Of a DNA stretch of 26,219 nt, positions 1 through 9,558 are shown piece after piece. Under the pieces are notes generated by a model. It saw only the letters and a list, made by a program, of their open reading frames with translations. It was not told the origin of the DNA and searched no databases. Position numbers and translations under genes: made by a program. Source of the stretch: Ophiothrix spiculata (lineage: Eukaryota; Echinodermata; Ophiuroidea; Amphilepidida; Ophiotrichidae); the NCBI GenBank assembly GCA_000969725.1, contig JXSR01S007780.1, one strand, 5' to 3'. The stretch's first letter is position 1. Each line of letters starts with the position of its first letter.

Positions 1-349
1 ATGTAAATAAATGTATTGCTATTAATACCGGATTCTAACCTAACATCGATTAAAATGGCTATGGTTATTAACTGCAAGATTTGAATTGTGTAACGGGTAA
101 GATTGCTTGAGTGTTTATTCATTAAAAAAAACACCGCACAAATGTATCGAATGTGTCACCATCAACACATTGGTTTTATTCCATACAAGATGCAATGAAA
201 CGTCAATGAGTTAGCCTTCAGCAAAACTGTTTAAATTACATTCGGACTATTTGATGGGAAATCGTCACCTAGAATGATGAAAGAAACCAACCTTTCGCCA
301 ATATCGCAAGGTAATAGATTATAAGTCATGAGTTGAATTTATAGAAGCA

Positions 350-619
350 ATGGCATTCAATTCAATCCAATCTACATGCTATCTAGCTAATGAGTTGCTT
401 GACGGACACAAGACAATAAAGGCAGGGATGCAGAATAAATCAGACAAACTTACATTTGTGGCATCGTGGTTTTGGTTTAAAAGAACAAAAGGATCATTAT
501 ACGGAACTCAAATTCCTATGTTTATTCTTTTTAAAAAAATAAATAACAACAGTATAAAAGTTGACCTTAACCTTTGCATGGAAAGTAGAAACATTTCTTT
601 TTGTTACTGCTGTACATAG
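350..619 (+). pseudogene. Relic of a piggyBac-like transposase (internal fragment)
   Basis: This 89-codon open frame is bounded by stops. Residues 12-28 read LANELLDGHKTIKAGMQ and residues 48-63 read GSLYGTQIPMFILFKK. This resembles the stretch of piggyBac-family DDE transposases (the DDE_Tnp_1_7 type) in which a 'DNFFTS..LA.eLL' segment is followed by 'T..GT.R.NK' and then by an 'SLYGf....tLvSy..KKNK.V.LLS' segment. The order and spacing agree, but the GT of the GT.R motif is lost (AGMQ), the expected upstream Asp-Asn-Phe is not readable, and the frame is closed on both sides. A full family member is roughly 500-600 residues, so this is a small central piece. The resemblance was judged by eye. 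I see no TTAA-flanked ends around it. It is most likely a dead fossil, though a chance open frame is possible. Confidence 0.45.
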
Positions 620-752
620 AGTTTGGTTTGATAAAAACAAATAAAGAATGAAGGAACGAAACAAATGATAGAATGACTGATATATTAAACGGCTTGTTTG
701 AAAGTGCTATAAAATTATGGCGAGACTATATCGCTTCCATCAATACCAATTA

Positions 753-1054
753 TGTGGCCCTATGCATGAACCCCTTATCCAACAGGTAGACAAGTTACTT
801 ATCCTCACAAACTTTGACGTAATTATCTTCCCTTTGGTGTTGTTTGAGTTGTCAATTTCATGTATGTGGAAAGTGTAGCAACGATTTCCATGCATGAACC
901 CCGTATCCCACACGTTGACAAGTTACTCATCCGGATAAAACCCCGTATCCCACAGGTTTCCAAGTTAGTACACGGGACTAAAAACTAGGTCAAAGTTTAT
1001 CTTGATGAGTAACTTGTCAACCTGTGGGATACGGGGTTCATGCATGGGGCCACA
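753..1054. mobile_element. Foldback / long-TIR non-autonomous element with internal TIR copies
   Basis: The left end (753-832) and the reverse complement of the right end (975-1054) match over about 75 bases with roughly a dozen differences. Both begin TGTGGCCC, then ATGCATGAACCCC, a TATCC.ACAGGT block, GACAAGTTACT and AAACTTTGAC. Inside, the same motif recurs in direct orientation at 888-939 and again, partially, at 940-972 (CCCCGTATCCCACAGG). The element therefore holds three forward copies and one inverted copy of its terminal motif, typical of foldback-type elements. There is no coding capacity. No clear target-site duplication is visible (flanks are CCAATTA and GAATTGC). The superfamily is unknown. 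Confidence 0.7.
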
Positions 1055-2079
1055 GAATTGCAACAAATGACGATTTCAATAACGTTAAAACGCACCGTAA
1101 ATACAACGTTAAAGTGGAACTCTTTGTTACTTAAGGAGCACCCCGTAACCTTTTCTTAATGATACAAGGGTTGGCATTTTCCCTGCTTATAAAATCCCTA
1201 TATACCTAACGATGTATTTACGCTTGCGAATGATTCTTGCGTCTTAGTGAAATCCAAAATCCAGTGGTTTATATCAAAAACAAACAAACAAACAACAACA
1301 GAAAAAAAAATACGAAAAAGAATACAAAACAAATATTCATAAAAAATCACGTCCTTATCCCATCGTTCGGATGCCTTTTACACCACATTTGCTCGTGACT
1401 TTCCACCAATTCTATACGAATATGTCTCATTTATTCATTACTTATTGGGATATTCATGCAAGGTTTATGTATAATTGTCTGAACATTTCTGTTCAACATG
1501 GTTTGAGATATTTTCCTTGTGGCTACTAACAATAATGCTTCATGGGTTTTGGTATTATTATTGAAATGAACCTCATGTAATATGACCCGTTTTAGGAACA
1601 AGTTTATCAATTGATTTACTTTCCAACCATGTCTAGAAATTTAACAAGAGATGTGCAAAGTATGATTGAATCATTTTAAAACCCTTTTTATCATCCCGCA
1701 AAAAATACATAGCTATGCTCGATTGACTATTGCGTTTTTAAATTTAGACGTATAGTTGGTATGATCATTTAATCATTACAGGAGCATAATCCGATTGCTT
1801 AATTTTTTTTTAATTTGTTCTACATTTTTCTCAAATCCCGTGTGAGATTTTACAGCTGGAGCATGTTTAGTTTAGAGATATTATGGGTAAAAATGCGTCT
1901 AATTACGGTAACCGGAATTAATTTGTTTTGCCAAGTATAGGCAGCTATAATGGCTCATAAAATCAAAACAGTTTGGCGGATTTAACTGAAATTAGAATTT
2001 TACACCTCAGTTGATTGAAATCCAAATTTTTAAAAGAGCGTAACGAGCGCAGTAGTAAGAACGGGGATTTTGGAGGATT
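1055..2079. other. Intergenic, no gene seen
   Basis: AT-rich sequence without a supportable gene. A CAAA/CAA simple tract lies near 1276-1302. No terminal inverted repeat or conserved frame was recognised. Confidence 0.6.
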
Positions 2080-2099
2080 TGACCTTTGACCTTTGACCT
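2080..2099 (-). promoter_or_regulatory. Three TGACCT half-sites spaced by 1 bp (DR1-like)
   Basis: TGACCT occurs at 2080-2085, 2087-2092 and 2094-2099, each pair separated by a single T. On the minus strand this reads as consecutive AGGTCA half-sites with 1-bp spacing, the DR1 arrangement bound by RXR/HNF4-type nuclear receptors in animals. The site sits at the edge of a tandem-repeat block with no gene nearby, so it may only be a 7-bp microsatellite. Function is not shown. Confidence 0.25.
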
Positions 2100-2138
2100 C
2101 CAAATTAAAAAAATTCAAAATGGCGGATGGGCGGGAAA

Positions 2139-2357
2139 ATTCAAAGTTGCATAAAACAAAAGTCAAGTTGAACGTCGAGGGTCAAGGTGAAATACAATAT
2201 TAATTTTATCGATTTTATCGATTTTTATGGTTTTTGACCCGTTTTGAGCCTAATAAAGAGTAAATTGAATTTAAATTTGCATAAAACAAAAGTCAAGTTG
2301 AAAGAAGAGGATCAGAGTGAAATACAATATCGATTTTATCGATTTTCATCGATTTTT
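2139..2357. repeat. Tandem duplication, unit about 130 bp
   Basis: A segment around GCATAAAACAAAAGTCAAG at 2149 recurs 130 bases later at 2279. It is followed in both copies by GAAATACAATAT and a run of ATCGATTTT units. The copies differ mainly in a short stretch after AAGTTGAA and in the number of TCGATTTT units. No open frame spans it. Confidence 0.8.
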
Positions 2358-2375
2358 ACTTTTTTAGGCCTTTTT

Positions 2376-2575
2376 AGGTAATTGATATCTAATTGTCGTT
2401 ATTTTAGCCAATTTCGAGGTATTTTAAGCCATATTTGGGTTGATTTCTCGTTATTTTAGCCAGTTTCGAGGTATTTTAAGCCATATTTGGGTTGATTTAA
2501 TCACACTTTGGAGCGTTTTGAGCCTTATTTCAGGTAATTGATATCTAACTGTCGTTATTTTAGCCGGTTTCTAGT
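2376..2575. repeat. Nested tandem repeat, unit 52 bp (and 156 bp)
   Basis: The 52-base unit CGTTATTTTAGCCA...GGGTTGATTT is present at 2397-2448 and 2449-2500 with very few differences. The preceding AGGTAATTGATATCTAA.TGTCGTTATTTTAGCC returns 156 bases later (2376 and 2532), which is three 52-bp periods, so the array has expanded at two scales. The + strand is poor in C. Confidence 0.85.
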
Positions 2576-2940
2576 CTATTTTTAAAGTAATTCATATCGG
2601 TTGTACAATTTTTCGGGCAACTTGAGCCTATTTTAAGGATATTTACAACATTTTAGGATAATTTATCTCGTTCGGATTGAGTAAAATATCGAATCATTTG
2701 TGGAAGAGTGAGCGTTTTGGGGGATAAATTTGGGTCCAACCGAGAAAAATATTATATAGTTTGGGACAAAACGTTTAGTTTTTATTAATGTTTGGTGTAT
2801 TTGGGGGTTATAATTTAGCAAAAAATGGGCGTAATGTAGAGTATTTTGGGTGTTTTGGGGGTTAGTTCCAGTACGTTTGGATGTGATGTCGAGCGTTTTG
2901 CTAGTTCTCTAGGTGTTATGACGACATTTATGAGAGGAAA
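2480..2940. other. Strongly G-over-C skewed, TTTGGGG/GTTTTG-rich tract
   Basis: The + strand contains many GTTTTGGG, TTTGGG and TGGGGG runs and few Cs. It resembles decayed simple repeats rather than coding DNA. Spacing between GGG runs is mostly longer than 7 bases, so a single strong G-quadruplex is not evident. Confidence 0.5.
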
Positions 2941-2954
2941 GAAAGTTTAAGAAG

Positions 2955-2958
2955 AAAA
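2955..2958 (-). terminator. Pol III T4 terminator of the tRNA-Trp gene
   Basis: Plus-strand AAAA reads TTTT on the transcribed minus strand, about ten bases past the tRNA 3' end. This is the usual RNA polymerase III stop. Confidence 0.7.
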
Positions 2959-2967
2959 TATCTTTTC

Positions 2968-3041
2968 TAGCTCCGGCGTGATTCGAACACGCAACCTTCT
3001 GATCTGGAGTCAGACGCGCTACCCCTTTGCGCCACGGAACT
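2968..3041 (-). tRNA. tRNA-Trp: tRNA-Trp (anticodon CCA)
   Basis: On the minus strand all four cloverleaf arms pair. The 7-bp acceptor AGTTCCG/CGGAGCT has one U-G wobble. The D stem is GCGC/GCGC. The anticodon stem is TCTGA/TCAGA with loop CTCCAGA, giving anticodon CCA at plus positions 3005-3007. The T stem is GCGTG/CACGC with loop TTCGAAT. The discriminator is A (plus 2968). The body is very close to the animal nuclear tRNA-Trp I know, apart from a D loop about two bases longer (AAAGGGGTA). There is no intron and no encoded CCA. Internal A-box (TGGCGCAAAGGGG) and B-box (GTTCGAATC) promoters are intact, and a T-run terminator follows about 10 bases downstream. Perfect pairing argues for a working gene rather than a SINE head. 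Confidence 0.93.
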
Positions 3042-3056
3042 ATACGCGGATATTTC

Positions 3057-3080
3057 AGATAGATAGATAGATAGATAGAT
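3057..3080. repeat. (AGAT)6 microsatellite
   Basis: Six tandem AGAT units start 15 bases upstream of the tRNA-Trp 5' end (reading the tRNA on the minus strand). Confidence 0.9.
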
Positions 3081-3489
3081 GTCAAGGTAGGAACAAAAGT
3101 TGTTAAAAATCAACCACACACATACCTCAAACTAGTAGATCCTTTTGCAGTATAATCCAAGCTGACTCTATATAAGCAAAAGTAAAATCCACAAAATAGT
3201 ATAAAATACAAAACAATAATTTCCACCGAAACACAAGAAATACCATGTAGCATGTTTAGACAAGACTTGTATTCCACACGCACTGGACTTTGGATGAAGT
3301 GGGCACTACACTAGCCCAGTAAGTATCCCGTGACAACGGCCAAACCAAACGGTCCATATTATATTGACTTGAGTATCGATAGAATTGACACCGTACTATA
3401 ATAGAAGATATTGACATACTAATAGTTGAGTGATGGGGTAAGATAAGGTCAAACCCTGGGGGGTGCTCAGGGGCACGAAATGGATAAGA

Positions 3490-3800
3490 TACTATATAAT
3501 GGATGTTTGGGGTAATTTATCTCGTTTTGGGACACTTTGGGCGATATAATTATGTGTTGCTAGATTTTTGTATTGTTTGGGGTCAATTTGCAGAGGTTTG
3601 CAGAGGTTTGGTTAAAAAAGGGCAAAGATTACGAGCAGGCAACTTACGAGGTCGAGGACGAGGTCAATTCTTAAGAGGGAGGAGGAGGCGGAGGAGGAGG
3701 TGGGATAAGAAAAGAGTCGATTTGAGTCGTTTTGAGTCGATTTGAGTCGAAAAGGAGTCAATAAAGAGTAAAAAGGAGTAAATAAAGAGTAAAAAAGAGT
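3490..3800 (+). repeat. Purine-rich degenerate minisatellite
   Basis: The + strand runs through TTTGGGG-like units, a duplicated GCAGAGGTTTG, a (GAGGAGG)-type purine tract, then GAGTCGATTT/GAGTCGTTTT units and AAAGAGTAAA units. An 80-codon frame here (3503-3745) translates to a G/R-rich string purely because of the purine repeats, so I do not call it a gene. Together with 2080-2940 it forms a G-skewed block on both sides of the tRNA. Confidence 0.65.
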
Positions 3801-4645
3801 AAAAAGACCATATTTTTAGAATAATAACATCGCATCCAATCTTGCTGAATATTCAAATAAGCGACGTTAAAGGATTGACCATGTGGTAGCAACAAAATTA
3901 ACAATGTAAAACCGTATAAAAATAATGAAAGATTCATGCACAACATTTATTAATACGCAGTGGTTCTTTACACAATACAAAACGACCAGTTCTCAATGTT
4001 ATAGAATACAAGAAATATGCAATGGATCTCGAAATAGTATCTGATTGCTTGCTGCATTCTTTAAGGTTTATTGAGTATAGTAACTGAAATAATTTGGGGT
4101 AATTTGAAAATTTATATAAATGCAAATAAGAATTTAAAAAAAAAATATGTGGATAACGCGACATAAAAATGTCACATGATTTTTAGATAACCCTAAAAGT
4201 GTTTAGAAAATAACAGTAAATTACCAGATATCGGGAAAATTTTGATAAAAATTTGAATGTTATTTTATTTGTTGATTTTGGATATGAGGCTATTCTGTAA
4301 ACGTATTTATTGATACTATACAATGAGAAAGGGCCAAAGATTTGTTTGTAAAACATTCCTTTCAAATCATAGATTGCAGAAAAAACAAAAAGTAATTTGG
4401 AATTTTCATTAGATCGCCTGAAAAGCCCAATTCTAAAAGTTCAACTATAGAGGGCAGTATTTATCGTTGTCGACAACGATAATTAAAAATAAAAGAATAT
4501 CTAAATATTTTGATATATAAGGTTTGAACTTGACAATGAAACTTTGCATGTTGTCATTATTATCGCTAATACTTTAAAATGATTCAAAAATCTCAAAATG
4601 TTTGGGGAAAAGTTTGGGGACGATGCTGAACTTGTCTAATGCTCC
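3801..4645. other. Intergenic, no gene seen
   Basis: AT-rich. The short open frames here lack protein-like composition. A small palindrome TTATCGTTGTCGACAACGAT is present around 4463-4482. Confidence 0.55.
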
Positions 4646-4857
4646 TTGAAGGGTCACAAAGGCCGTATTTACAAGACAATAATGTCTAGATCATCAGAGT
4701 CTCAGATGAATAATCTAATAACCTAATAATTTATTTATTATTTAATTTATTACACATGTGTATAAAGATCATACATATGGATTGACCTATTAGCATGATT
4801 AAGTCTTGAAATATTTTGTGGATTGTTGAAATGCAGATACGGCCTTTGGGCCCTCAA
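4646..4857. mobile_element. MITE-like inverted-repeat element
   Basis: The left end TTGAAGGGTCACAAAGGCCG (4646) matches the reverse complement of the right end, TTGAGGGCCCAAAGGCCGTA (ending 4857), continuing through GTAT.T.CA for about 26 bases with a few differences. The interior is AT-rich with TTATTTATTA-type sequence and no coding capacity. No convincing target-site duplication was found. Confidence 0.55.
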
Positions 4858-5032
4858 TCCTTAACATGCTATTTGGCGACCTTTTTTAATTTTAAACACG
4901 AATGCATTATATTTCTACTGATATAGATTATCACACAAGACAAGAGAATACAACATATTTCATTGAAAAATAAAATTGTTTCACATCGATACAGATTATG
5001 TGAATCAATGCATTTAAACATTTCTAGCAATC

Positions 5033-5228
5033 TGTGATGGTTCATCCCAAAAACGGGAATTGGCGGCAGAACACTTTTCAAGAAATTGGTGAAAAGAAGA
5101 ATTTCTACCAGATTTTCTGTTGTAAAATTTAATCGCCTTGATCAATTTCAACAAGTATTAGGTGTCATTCCAAAGCTTAGAAAATGTTGTAGCAGATGAA
5201 ATGATAAAATCAAAATTGATATCATCTG
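5033..5228 (+). mobile_element. TGTGAT-family MITE, copy A (degraded right end)
   Basis: The left terminus TGTGATGGTTCATCCC and the interior (GGCAGAACACTTTTCAAGAA, CAGATTTTCTGTTGTAAAAT, GCTTAGAAAATGTTGTAGCA, ATATCATCTGCAAAGTC) match the copies at 8183, 13709 and 24906. The right inverted repeat is absent. After CAAAGTC the sequence continues into a different tail that is shared with 5742-5830. Confidence 0.75.
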
Positions 5229-5290
5229 CAAAGTCTAAGTGCCTTTTCATAATCCATAATTAGAACTGAAACCTGGTTGATTGATTGATT
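5219..5290 (+). repeat. Alternative 3' tail of the MITE family, copy i
   Basis: ATATCATCTGCAAA followed by TGCCTTTTCATAATCCA, TAGAAC, TGAAACCTG and TTGATTGAT is found here and again at 5742-5830. This copy has an internal deletion after TAGAAC. It ends in a TTGA/TTGATTGAT run. Confidence 0.7.
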
Positions 5291-5741
5291 GGCGCTACAG
5301 ATTAAATTATGTTTTTTTTTGCGTTTTCAGAGGGTATATAATCTCTAACTTGTTGTAGGAACATATAGAACTCAAATCTTTTCAGATGGCCATAACATTT
5401 TTGTGTTTATCAAAATGTTTAAAAAAATGAAATGTACCATTTTTAGCAAAGAGCTTTGCACAACCGGGTGGATACGATTTTTAAGTGTGGTTTAGGAATA
5501 TATCATATCAACACAACTTAAGAAAAACACTACCACGACCATCACATAACAATAGCAATAGCACAACCAACACTTATCACCATCAACAGCAACTTGAGCG
5601 TTCATAGGTATCATGAGGCAGTCGATTATCATCATATTTTCATAGTTTGATGTAACTGGTTGCGGAATTTGCATCTTCTAGAAAAGACGTAATATAATTT
5701 TCGATAACCATTTATAGGCATTTATATATAGGTTAGAAATT

Positions 5742-5830
5742 TATATCATCTGCAAAAATGTGCCTTTTCATAATCCAAAACTAGAACGCTTTCGATAAAT
5801 CATCTTTAACTGAAACCTGATTGATTGATA
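5742..5830 (+). repeat. Alternative 3' tail of the MITE family, copy ii
   Basis: This segment shares ATATCATCTGCAAA, TGCCTTTTCATAATCC, CTAGAAC, AACTGAAACCTGATTGATTG with 5219-5290 and holds about 18 extra bases (GCTTTCGATAAATCATC). It lacks the rest of the MITE upstream. Confidence 0.7.
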
Positions 5831-6623
5831 ATACTATTCCATTAATGGCTCATGTTCAAAGATAATTTTGCAAATATATATTACGACATATTCATGTTAT
5901 CCACATTAACCTCTTATCAAATAGATATTTCTAAGCTCACAACTTTGCGTAACAAATTATTGAAACGATTGATGTTTATTATTAGACAATAGTATTGTTT
6001 GTCAGATTATGAGACAAAAGTCAGTATTTGGCACGGAACGAGAGTGTTTGTCAAGTAAAACATAAATCTATTGAAATTTGTCAGTAATGTGTTTTTCTGA
6101 TAGAAAGGTACCAATGAGCTTATTTCAAAAATCAGATTTCACTATTTGCTGCTGTATTTTAAAAACAAAGTAATGATTAAAATCATTCTCAAACCATTCC
6201 TGCTTTCATTAAATTGTTGTAATGATAAATCAAAAGCAAATTAAGTTACCGCCCATAATATTGTTTTCTAAGGCAGCCATTAAAACTACGTGAGAGATAC
6301 AACGTTTTTAAATGGCATCACGCAATGTCAATAGTTACAAATCAATTTCAACCAGTCACCTCCCAGAGATCTCCTGTGCGTACATCCATCACCGTTTCAC
6401 CAGCTATTTAATTTAACTCGAGTTTTAAGATGCTTGTTTAAGCATGTGTTATTTCTTTTCTTTATTAAGCTACAGTTGATGTGTCCATTGAAGTGTGTTA
6501 AATCTTTTTCGATTGATTGGATTCAAAAAAGCTAGGAAATTACACAAACGGACCGGACATCTTTCATTTCGATTGTAGCCGGGACTCAAGCAGTGGAAGT
6601 ATAACGCTCCAGCTAAGGAGTAG
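5831..6623 (+). other. Gene-poor; possible non-coding exon ending at a strong donor (6623)
   Basis: No coding gene is seen. The part from about 6540 to 6623 is less AT-rich than its surroundings and ends in TAG|GTAAGTAA, a near-perfect metazoan 5' splice site (GT at 6624-6625). This could be the end of a 5' untranslated exon on the + strand, but no TATA, initiator or downstream coding exon was recognised. It may be chance. Confidence 0.2.
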
Positions 6624-6629
6624 GTAAGT

Positions 6630-8182
6630 AACATGAACATTTGTCATTTGATTTCTTTTTGGGTTTCAGTTTTAAATAAGCAGTTGATAGCTTTTATCTT
6701 GAAATCAACTTTTATTCAAGCCTTTCTGAATTCTTAGTTTTGATAACATTATGTATACTGACAACATATACGAGAAGGAAATTCTTTCAATTGTAATGAC
6801 AATAAAGTTAAAATTAGTTCGTTTTGATTGTTGGATGAATATTGAAAATAGTTAGTGACATCTTTCACGATTTACATCAGATCTTTCGCTTAACAAAGTT
6901 ATTTCAATTGGCATTTTGTAAGTTTATTTTTTTTAATAGTTTAGAATACATGTTGATGTTACGTAGAAAAGGGAACGTAATAATTTTATTCATACAATTT
7001 AATGCATATAGTAACGGTAATGCTTGAACCTGCAGTGGAACAACAACAAGAAAAACAACAACAACAATTGTATTAATATTTCAACAAATATACTGGGAGA
7101 TGTATATTCTCCCTAGATAGAAAAAGACAGAAATATCTATGTTTCGTGGATTAAAACAAATCTAGAATTTATTTAAGCTTTAGTTCATCGACTATTTATC
7201 CTTTAAAAATCATTAACGCTGCTTTGATATTCGGCTAAAAAATCAAATTGTATTTTTGTTTTAATTATTACATTTTACAAGATATAAGCTCTGTATTGAT
7301 TTACATTTACCTTAGCTTAATTTTATTTCACTTACTAAACTTTGTATTACACAAAATAAAACTGATACATGATATTGTTGTAAAGATTTCTTACAATTTG
7401 GAAACAATCTTCTTCCCCGTCTTTGGTTGTGAGCGTAAATTAATAGGATAATTACCTTTGGTTAAGCCATCGATATGTTTTTAAAAAATAATAAAATCAA
7501 GCTAACTATTTAAATAAACCATCAAAAGTGATATTTAAATTAATACACATTAATAACTTCAATTATCACTTAAAATGATTCGATCAATTTCGAAAGGTAT
7601 CCGTATAAAATCGGCATTTACCAACAGACTTAAATCTATCTTGTCATCAATTGATTAGTGAAAGGCTCACTCAAATTGAAAATTGCATTTTGAAATATGT
7701 AATAAACCATAAACTAGCACGTTAATAAATCAAAATATTAAACAATTTCTCAATATAGAGCTTTCGTAATATAGGTGAAAATCATAAGCGCAGTTTCATT
7801 ACATTAAACAGGTCAGCGATGACAACATTTCTAAAGCGGAAATTTAGCTTTAAGAGCATAATTATAAGAAAATTCTTGGTTTTATTATTATTTCGTTTCC
7901 TTGCCACGGTGATGGAATCCCTTTATTAGTTTATGGTTAAGTCGAAAGCGCTAGTGGCTTTATTCAAGGATTTATAGCATCAATAACTTTTATTGAAACT
8001 TGCAATTCATTTGAATATTTGCTTCGCAAAAATATATACTTTTATTAAAAAAGGTATATGTTTCAATGTTGCCTTGTCAGTCTTATGTTGAGTATAAATA
8101 TGAGATTTGACAAACGTGCTTTTAACTATAAAACTGTTTGCGAATTAAACTTGTAGAATTCAATAAAATGTCAAAGGAAATA
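6630..8182. other. Intergenic, no gene seen
   Basis: Very AT-rich sequence. A CAA-rich simple tract lies at about 7040-7068. The open frames present start without useful context and are rich in F, Y, I and L, as expected by chance. Confidence 0.55.
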
Positions 8183-8433
8183 TGTGATTACTCACCCCGA
8201 AAAGGGGGACTTTGTGATAGAACACTTTTCAAGAAACCGGTGAAAATAGGCAGCAAAACTAAAGATAATAATACCAATTTCCAGCAGATATTCTGTTGTA
8301 AAATTTGATCGCCTTGTCGATTTCAATAAGTAATGGGTCATTTTAAAGCTTAGAAAATGTTGTAACGGATGAAATTATAAAATTAAAATTGATACCATCT
8401 GCAAAGTCCCCCCTTTCGGGGTGAGCCATCACA
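8183..8433 (+). mobile_element. TGTGAT-family MITE, copy B (complete)
   Basis: A 251-bp element with 32-bp terminal inverted repeats. The left end is TGTGATTACTCACCCCGAAA plus AGGGGGACTTTG. The right end, reversed, is TGTGATGGCTCACCCCGAAA plus GGGGGGACTTTG, with three differences. It is flanked by TA on both sides (8181-8182 and 8434-8435), or equally ATAT if the terminal T/A is counted in the target. There is no coding capacity. A TA duplication suggests mobilisation by a Tc1/mariner-like transposase, but this is inference. It is the reference copy for A, C and D in this window. Confidence 0.9.
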
Positions 8434-8663
8434 TATAAACTAAAAAATTGAATGTTACAAATTGATTGCACTTCTTTGAGTTCGGATCACATATAAAAAC
8501 TGTTAATAAAATAGATACATATCGATATTGTCTAGCACTGTAAGATATCAACCGTAAAACAAAGGTAATGAATGTATCGTAAGAATCAATGGTGTTTGGG
8601 TTTAGTTGGAATGATATACGATTTAACATCCATTGTTGTTTGTAAATCGTCTTCTGATTTGTC
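8434..8663. other. Spacer between two MITEs
   Basis: AT-rich DNA without a recognisable gene or inverted repeat. Confidence 0.5.
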
Positions 8664-8667
8664 TTAA

Positions 8668-9139
8668 AGGGACTGTCCTAGATTCTTCCCGCTAATTTTT
8701 ACCTACATATTTGTTTTACATGAAGCGGTAGAACATATTTATAGTAGTTTTCCATGATTTTTAGGAATATTGGAGAAAATTGCAATTCTTTACCTGCTTT
8801 ATTTTTTTTTGGCGGCGAAAAAAGGATGTTAAAACAGTGTTTCTAGTTTCAAAATTTAAATAGATTTTGTTTCTACACATGTGATGGGTAAACAAATTAT
8901 TTTGATGAAATTGTTTCTCTTTTAATATGTATTAAATTCTGAGGTACAAAATTAGGATTCAGAAAACACAATATAGTCACACCACCATCAAAGAATGATA
9001 TATTGCAAATTAGTTATCTCTCAATTTGAACCATTTCTGTGTAAATGTGTGTACTTTTCTGGATATTTCTACACTTTTAAGCTTTATTTAGAGTATTTGC
9101 ATAAGTTTTTAATTCTAAGTGGAATCTAGGTTAGTCCCT
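8668..9139. mobile_element. TTAA-flanked non-autonomous transposon
   Basis: A 472-bp element bounded by TTAA at 8664-8667 and 9140-9143. Terminal inverted repeats are about 18 bp: left AGGGACTGTCCTAGATTC, right reversed AGGGACTAACCTAGATTC. The interior is AT-rich, with a short GGCGGCGAAA island after a T9 run. TTAA target duplication is the hallmark of piggyBac-type transposition, although the tips (AGGGAC) are not the usual CCC-starting piggyBac ends. The assignment is tentative. Confidence 0.75.
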
Positions 9140-9254
9140 TTAAATAATGTATTATTTTGATACCAACCATGCGAATTTATATTAGTACGGTAACGTACCT
9201 GATTAAAATATGTAAAAATTGGGTATTTAATCTGGCAATTTGGGTTCATTAAAG

Positions 9255-9350
9255 CTGTCAGTTTAAATACCGTATTGTTACTGCAATATTTAACTAGCAG
9301 TTTTGTTTATCACAATTGGCAGTTTAAATATATTATTTTTACTGATTTTA
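9255..9350 (+). repeat. Short direct repeat, period 61 bp
   Basis: CAGTTTAAATA followed by TATT.TTACTG.A.T occurs at 9259 and 9320. Two decayed copies, no coding content. Confidence 0.5.
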
Positions 9351-9558
9351 TGCTAATAAGTATATCATATTTTTACAGATTATTTGTTTAAACAGTGCGC
9401 GGTAACAACATGAGACATACTTTTAACACACCAATAGGACTTTACCATAAACAATGGGTGTTACGCCATATACCATTCTAATTTCAACCCCAACAGCAGC
9501 GATTCTTACAGTGTTAATGCGAAATGACGTTAAAATACAGCATTACCTTAATTATTAT

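Noticed and set aside
3503..3745. Arg/Gly-rich 80-codon frame resembling an RGG protein
   Set aside because: The R/G content comes from purine minisatellite units (GAGGAGG, GAGTCG). No start context or splice support.
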